NCBI GenBank assembly: GCA_014360105.1
Contig: JACIYD010000037.1
Span: forward strand, 1-9,140
DNA from: Clostridia bacterium
Lineage (GTDB): Bacteria > Bacillota > DSM-521 > Neomoorellales > SLTJ01
DNA length: 9,140 nucleotides
Reading direction: 5' to 3'
Shown here: piece after piece, positions 6,487-9,140 of the stretch
Layout of the letters: every line of letters starts with the position of its first letter
Position numbering within the stretch: the first letter of the stretch is position 1
Position numbers and translations under genes: made by a program
The notes under the pieces: generated by a model
What the model saw: only the letters and a program-made list of their open reading frames with translations
Database searches by the model: none
What the model was told of the DNA's origin: nothing

Positions 6487-7371
6487 CTATTTTGGGGCAT
6501 ACCCGCACTCAACCAGCACCTCATAGACCTTACTCGCCGCATCCGCTCCAGAACCGTCCACTACCTTCCCCTTCTTCGCCTTCAGGCCGCCGGAAACAAT
6601 CATCTTCATTCGCTCTGCGGCAGAAAGATTTTCGTCTGGCGTGAAGATCTTTTTTGGCCTGGGGCGCGCCCGCGTCATTTCCATGTCCGCCAGCCAACGC
6701 TTCTCCGAGGGCATGCCTGGGCTCGAAGGCGGGCTCAGCGTTGGCACATTTCGCCGGCGGAAGGCGAGCAAGCGCGCGCACTTAGGATACCGCCAGCCGG
6801 AGGGGTATCTCACCGCCGTAACCACTGCCGGCAAAGGGCATTCTACCACCTCCCGGTTGCCCCGCCCCACGTCGCGGTGGATGCGCAGGTGGGGCAGGTC
6901 GGGGGTCATTTGCACCTTGACCGCCCTGGTGACCAGCGGCCACCCCAACGATTGGGCTACCACATACGGCACCAGACCGCGCCCGCTGTCGGGCGAGAGG
7001 TGCCCGCAGAAGACCACCCCCGCCGGAAGGCCGGCCAGCACGCCGGCCAGCACCCGGCCTACCGGCGAAGCGTCGGTCAATCCTGCGTCGCCTTCCCACG
7101 GAACCCGGAACACCTCATCGGCGCCCAGGGCGTACGCCTGGCACAGGATAACGTCGGCTTCGCTTCCCCCAGCCGTGATTGCCGCCACCCTGCTCACCGC
7201 GGCCTGCTCGCGCAGCGACAGGGCGTGGTGCAGGGCGGCCAGATCGTGAGCGCCGATGAAGGGCCGCCGCGTCGCCAGCAGGCCCTGAACCGGCTGCGGC
7301 CTCAAGGCGGACTCGCTCAAAAAAACTGCCTTCTTGAGAAGCACTACGGCTAGCACGCGGATCAACTCCAT
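6487..7371 (-). CDS. etfB: Electron transfer flavoprotein beta subunit (EtfB/FixA family)
   Basis: The small ETF subunit, which pairs with the alpha subunit encoded just upstream and carries electrons from flavin dehydrogenases. Family marks are the nucleotide-binding segment CGHLSPDSGRGLVPYVVAQS (122-141) followed by LGWP, and the later segment REVVECPLPAVVTAV (173-187), the usual beta-subunit strand before the RYP motif. At 294 residues it is longer than the common 250-260. The extra length is a C-terminal tail (about 235-294) with KKIFTPDENLSAAERM and a SGGLKAKKGK motif. The first 30 residues are also atypical: the usual VKQVP-type start is replaced by VVLLKKAVFLSE. Its ATG lies 3 bases after the etfA stop with no strong ribosome site, which indicates translational coupling. 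The neighbours suggest it accepts electrons from the two flavo-iron-sulfur oxidoreductases. Whether it binds AMP (ordinary ETF) or a second FAD (bifurcating ETF) cannot be read with confidence. Confidence 0.88.
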   Translation of the reverse strand: MELIRVLAVVLLKKAVFLSESALRPQPVQGLLATRRPFIGAHDLAALHHALSLREQAAVSRVAAITAGGSEADVILCQAYALGADEVFRVPWEGDAGLTDASPVGRVLAGVLAGLPAGVVFCGHLSPDSGRGLVPYVVAQSLGWPLVTRAVKVQMTPDLPHLRIHRDVGRGNREVVECPLPAVVTAVRYPSGWRYPKCARLLAFRRRNVPTLSPPSSPGMPSEKRWLADMEMTRARPRPKKIFTPDENLSAAERMKMIVSGGLKAKKGKVVDGSGADAASKVYEVLVECGYAPK

Positions 7372-7374
7372 GGC

Positions 7375-8427
7375 CTAATTTTGGCGGGCGGCGCGCCTGC
7401 CCAAGCCTGCTCCCGCAGCCTCCAGGCGGCGAATAAGTTCGACGATTACCTCCCGGGCGTCCGCCACGATGGCTACATCGGCAAGCTTCATCATGGGCGC
7501 GTTCTTGTCCTTATTAACCGCCACTATGCGCCTGCTGTCGCGCAGGCCGATGGTGTGCTGGGTAGCTCCGGATACCCCAAAGGAAAGCAACAGCTCAGGC
7601 TTGACTACCTTCCCCGTCTGCCCGATCTGGCGTTCGGCCGTGATCCACCCGTTGTCCCGCGCCACCCGCGTGCCTCCTACCGCGGCCCCCAGCATGTCGG
7701 CCAGCTTCGCGAGCAGCGCAAAGTTCTCGGCCGAGCCCAAGCCCCGTCCGCCGCAGACTATCACGTCGGCCTCCTCCAGGTCCATCGTCCGGGGGTCCGC
7801 CTTAATCCGCCCCAGCACGGTTACCGGATCAGCAGGCAGCCGCCCGGTATCCGGGACGCAGACAACTTCCGCCCTGTGGCCGGGTCGACGACGGCGCACG
7901 TTGGTAAGCCCAACGGCAAGTGTAGCCAGCAGGGGGCTTCCTGGTGCTAGCGTATACCGAACCGCGATCTTTTCCTCGTAAAATAGTCGCTCGACGCGTA
8001 CGGCTCCGTTTTCCACCGTCTCCAGTTGCATACAGTTGCTAAAAGCAGGTACGTCCAATTCGGAGGCCAGGCCCAGAACAACCTCTTCGCCCCACAAGGT
8101 CGCGGGCGCCACGAGCACGGGCGGCCACTGCCGATCGAGATAAGTTTTCATTCGTCGCCGCAGAACCGTGGCCCAACCGGCCGGCACGGGAAAAAGCAGA
8201 ACGAGATCTAGCCCGTACTCGCCGAGCAACGCGAACTCGGCCGTCGGTTGCTCGCCACAGCCAATGCCGACAAGAGGGCGGCCTTGGCGACCAACCCGCC
8301 CGTAAAGTTCCGTAATCACCTCCAGGCTGGCTTCACTCACCGATCCCGCTTCTTGCTCAAGAACGAGGCAGAATGCTTCGGAAAGTACCCCTACGCTCAC
8401 CATCGTTCTTCGCCCCATTTGTTCCAT
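7375..8427 (-). CDS. etfA: Electron transfer flavoprotein alpha subunit (EtfA/FixB family)
   Basis: The FAD-binding ETF subunit, 350 residues. The C-terminal FAD domain is unmistakable: VCGGRGLGS (224-232), GGTRVARDNGW (251-261), IGQTGKVVKPEL (268-279), SGATQH (286-291) and NKDKNAP (305-311). The N-terminal domain (about 10-185), which contacts the beta subunit, is more divergent. The end is basic and Gly/Ala-rich. The start is uncertain. ATG 8427 lacks a ribosome site and overlaps a possible -10 element (TATTAT, 8431-8426). In-frame ATGs at 8418 and 8403 are alternatives, and the similarity seems to begin only at about VSVGVLSEAF, just after the last of these. The order alpha-then-beta is the reverse of the more common etfB-etfA arrangement. 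It is probably the first gene of the operon proper, 110 bases after the regulator. Confidence 0.92.
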   Translation of the reverse strand: MEQMGRRTMVSVGVLSEAFCLVLEQEAGSVSEASLEVITELYGRVGRQGRPLVGIGCGEQPTAEFALLGEYGLDLVLLFPVPAGWATVLRRRMKTYLDRQWPPVLVAPATLWGEEVVLGLASELDVPAFSNCMQLETVENGAVRVERLFYEEKIAVRYTLAPGSPLLATLAVGLTNVRRRRPGHRAEVVCVPDTGRLPADPVTVLGRIKADPRTMDLEEADVIVCGGRGLGSAENFALLAKLADMLGAAVGGTRVARDNGWITAERQIGQTGKVVKPELLLSFGVSGATQHTIGLRDSRRIVAVNKDKNAPMMKLADVAIVADAREVIVELIRRLEAAGAGLGRRAARQN

Positions 8428-8445
8428 AATACAGAACTGCGTTCC
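8421..8445 (-). promoter_or_regulatory. Possible operator/promoter region of the etf operon
   Basis: On the minus strand this stretch contains GGAAC (8445-8441), GTTC (8437-8434) and GGAAC (8425-8421), that is GAAC-GCA-GTTC followed by a third half-site. Between the last two lies TATTAT (8431-8426), one mismatch from a -10 consensus, but no acceptable -35 sits 16-18 bases upstream. IclR-family proteins bind short imperfect palindromes at promoters, and such a regulator is encoded just upstream, so this is a candidate operator. The half-sites are only 4-5 bases long, so chance is a real alternative. Confidence 0.25.
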
Positions 8446-8459
8446 GCACTAAGGCATTT

Positions 8460-8514
8460 AAAAAAAAGCTCATCGCTTGCATTTCACTTCTGGCGGGCGC
8501 CTTGCCCCGCCCGC
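8460..8514 (-). terminator. GC-rich hairpin and downstream T-tract between the regulator and etfA
   Basis: A perfect 7-base stem, GCGGGCG (8514-8508) with CGCCCGC (8499-8493), and an 8-base loop lie 23 bases beyond the regulator's stop codon. A run of eight T (8467-8460) follows only 25 bases later, with a weak 4-base stem (AAGC/GCTT) directly before it. This is not a textbook intrinsic terminator because the T-run does not touch the strong stem. It could be a leaky terminator, an attenuator setting the regulator-to-operon ratio, or mRNA end protection. Confidence 0.35.
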
Positions 8515-8537
8515 TTTGGTCAAACTCCGATCCCCAG

Positions 8538-9140
8538 TCATCCTGAATATCCCAGCCTTTGCGAAATCGCGCCTGCCGCCCCTTTAACTTCCCTGATGAG
8601 TTCCACCACGCGCTCCGGAGAAAACCGGCTTGTGGGACCGGAAATAGTAAGCGCGGCCACCACCCTTCCCGTATGGTCCCGTATGGGTGCCGAGACCGAC
8701 GCCGCGCCGAGGCTTCTCTCCTCCCGAGTTACCGCGTAGCCCTGGTAGCGAATTACTTCTAGTTCTTTTTCCAGGATTGTCCTGTCGATGGGCCCACCTG
8801 TCACCGGAGAAATCAGCTCCTGCCTATCCAGTACGCGCCTTGCTTCCTCTTCGGACATGAACGCTAGAAGGACCTTTCCCGTGGCGCCGCAGTACAAAGG
8901 CGCCCGCATACCTAATTCAACAAAATTACGAACAGCTTCCTTACTTTCTACTTTTTCAATACATACCCTTTCCCCATTATTTACCACGCTCAAATTAATC
9001 GTTTCCCTGGTCCGCTCCCCCAGCTCCTCCATTACCGGAAGCGCGGCACGGCGAAGTTCGGCATTGGTCAGAACCGCACAGCCTAACTCAAAAACCTTGA
9101 AGCCCAAACTGTACTTCTTCGTCTTAGGGTCCTGGACCAC
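8538..9140 (-). CDS. IclR-family transcriptional regulator, effector-binding domain (N-terminus off the window)
   Basis: The gene enters from the right edge; 200 codons of an expected 250-260 are visible, so the N-terminal winged helix-turn-helix is missing. What remains begins with the last part of the DNA-binding module (DPKTKKYSLGFKVFELG, a standard IclR motif) and then the IclR effector domain. Typical stretches are INLSVVNNGERVCIEKVES, MRAPLYCGATGKVLLAF, YAVTREERSLGAASVSAPI, DHTGRVVAALTISGP and the final helix ending AAGAISQRLG. Proteins of this family sense a small metabolite and usually control an adjacent catabolic operon and often themselves, as repressor or activator. It is transcribed in the same direction as the operon and lies 110 bases before etfA, so it is the natural regulator of this pathway. 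The ligand is unknown. The GTG at 9140 at the edge should not be taken as the start. Confidence 0.93.
   Translation of the reverse strand: MVQDPKTKKYSLGFKVFELGCAVLTNAELRRAALPVMEELGERTRETINLSVVNNGERVCIEKVESKEAVRNFVELGMRAPLYCGATGKVLLAFMSEEEARRVLDRQELISPVTGGPIDRTILEKELEVIRYQGYAVTREERSLGAASVSAPIRDHTGRVVAALTISGPTSRFSPERVVELIREVKGAAGAISQRLGYSG

Noticed and set aside
8498..8525. TTGACC resembling a -35 element after the regulator gene
   Set aside because: The position 17 bases downstream falls in the GC-rich hairpin (GCGCCC) and has no resemblance to a -10 element.
1..9140. Mobile element, phage, defense system, CRISPR, tRNA or rRNA
   Set aside because: No transposase or integrase, terminal repeats, regularly spaced repeats or RNA-gene signatures were seen; the whole window is explained by one metabolic operon.

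Overview
The window is one directional gene block: every convincing gene lies on the minus strand and is read from right to left. It looks like a chromosomal catabolic operon from a GC-rich bacterium. Strong Shine-Dalgarno sites of the GGGAGG type set 8-9 bases before the start, a TTG start codon, and an anaerobe-style set of flavoproteins plus ETF suggest a Firmicute (Clostridia/Peptococcales-like). That assignment is inference; no rRNA or other taxonomic marker is present.

In order of transcription the layout is: (1) an IclR-family regulator cut by the right edge (8538-9140); (2) a 110-base intergenic stretch with a GC-rich hairpin, a T8 run and GAAC/GTTC repeats; (3) the two electron transfer flavoprotein subunits, alpha (7375-8427) then beta (6487-7371); (4) a flavin/iron-sulfur oxidoreductase of the trimethylamine dehydrogenase / 2,4-dienoyl-CoA reductase superfamily (4525-6459); (5) a cysteine amidohydrolase of the isochorismatase fold resembling N-carbamoylsarcosine amidase (3812-4504); (6) a zinc-type hydantoinase/dihydropyrimidinase (2405-3796); (7) a second, paralogous flavin/iron-sulfur oxidoreductase (360-2315); (8) the N-terminus of a lipoprotein substrate-binding protein of a branched-chain-amino-acid-type ABC importer, cut by the left edge (1-263). 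Gaps from etfA to the hydantoinase are 3-27 bases, so this core is almost certainly one transcript; the last two genes follow after 89 and 97 bases.

The genes suggest a compact pathway. The importer binds a small solute. The hydantoinase opens a cyclic ureide or imide ring to a carbamoyl amino acid. The isochorismatase-fold amidase removes the carbamoyl group as CO2 and NH3. The two oxidoreductases then oxidise the amino acid (for example by N-demethylation) or act on the ring or side chain, passing electrons to the co-encoded ETF. Both oxidoreductases keep the FMN barrel, the 4Fe-4S cysteines and the first dinucleotide fold, but lack a glycine-rich second nucleotide fold, as in trimethylamine dehydrogenase, which reduces ETF rather than NAD(P). 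One coherent reading is 1-methylhydantoin to N-carbamoylsarcosine to sarcosine to glycine. The individual family calls are strong; the substrate is a hypothesis. No RNA genes, CRISPR arrays, insertion sequences or phage features were seen.
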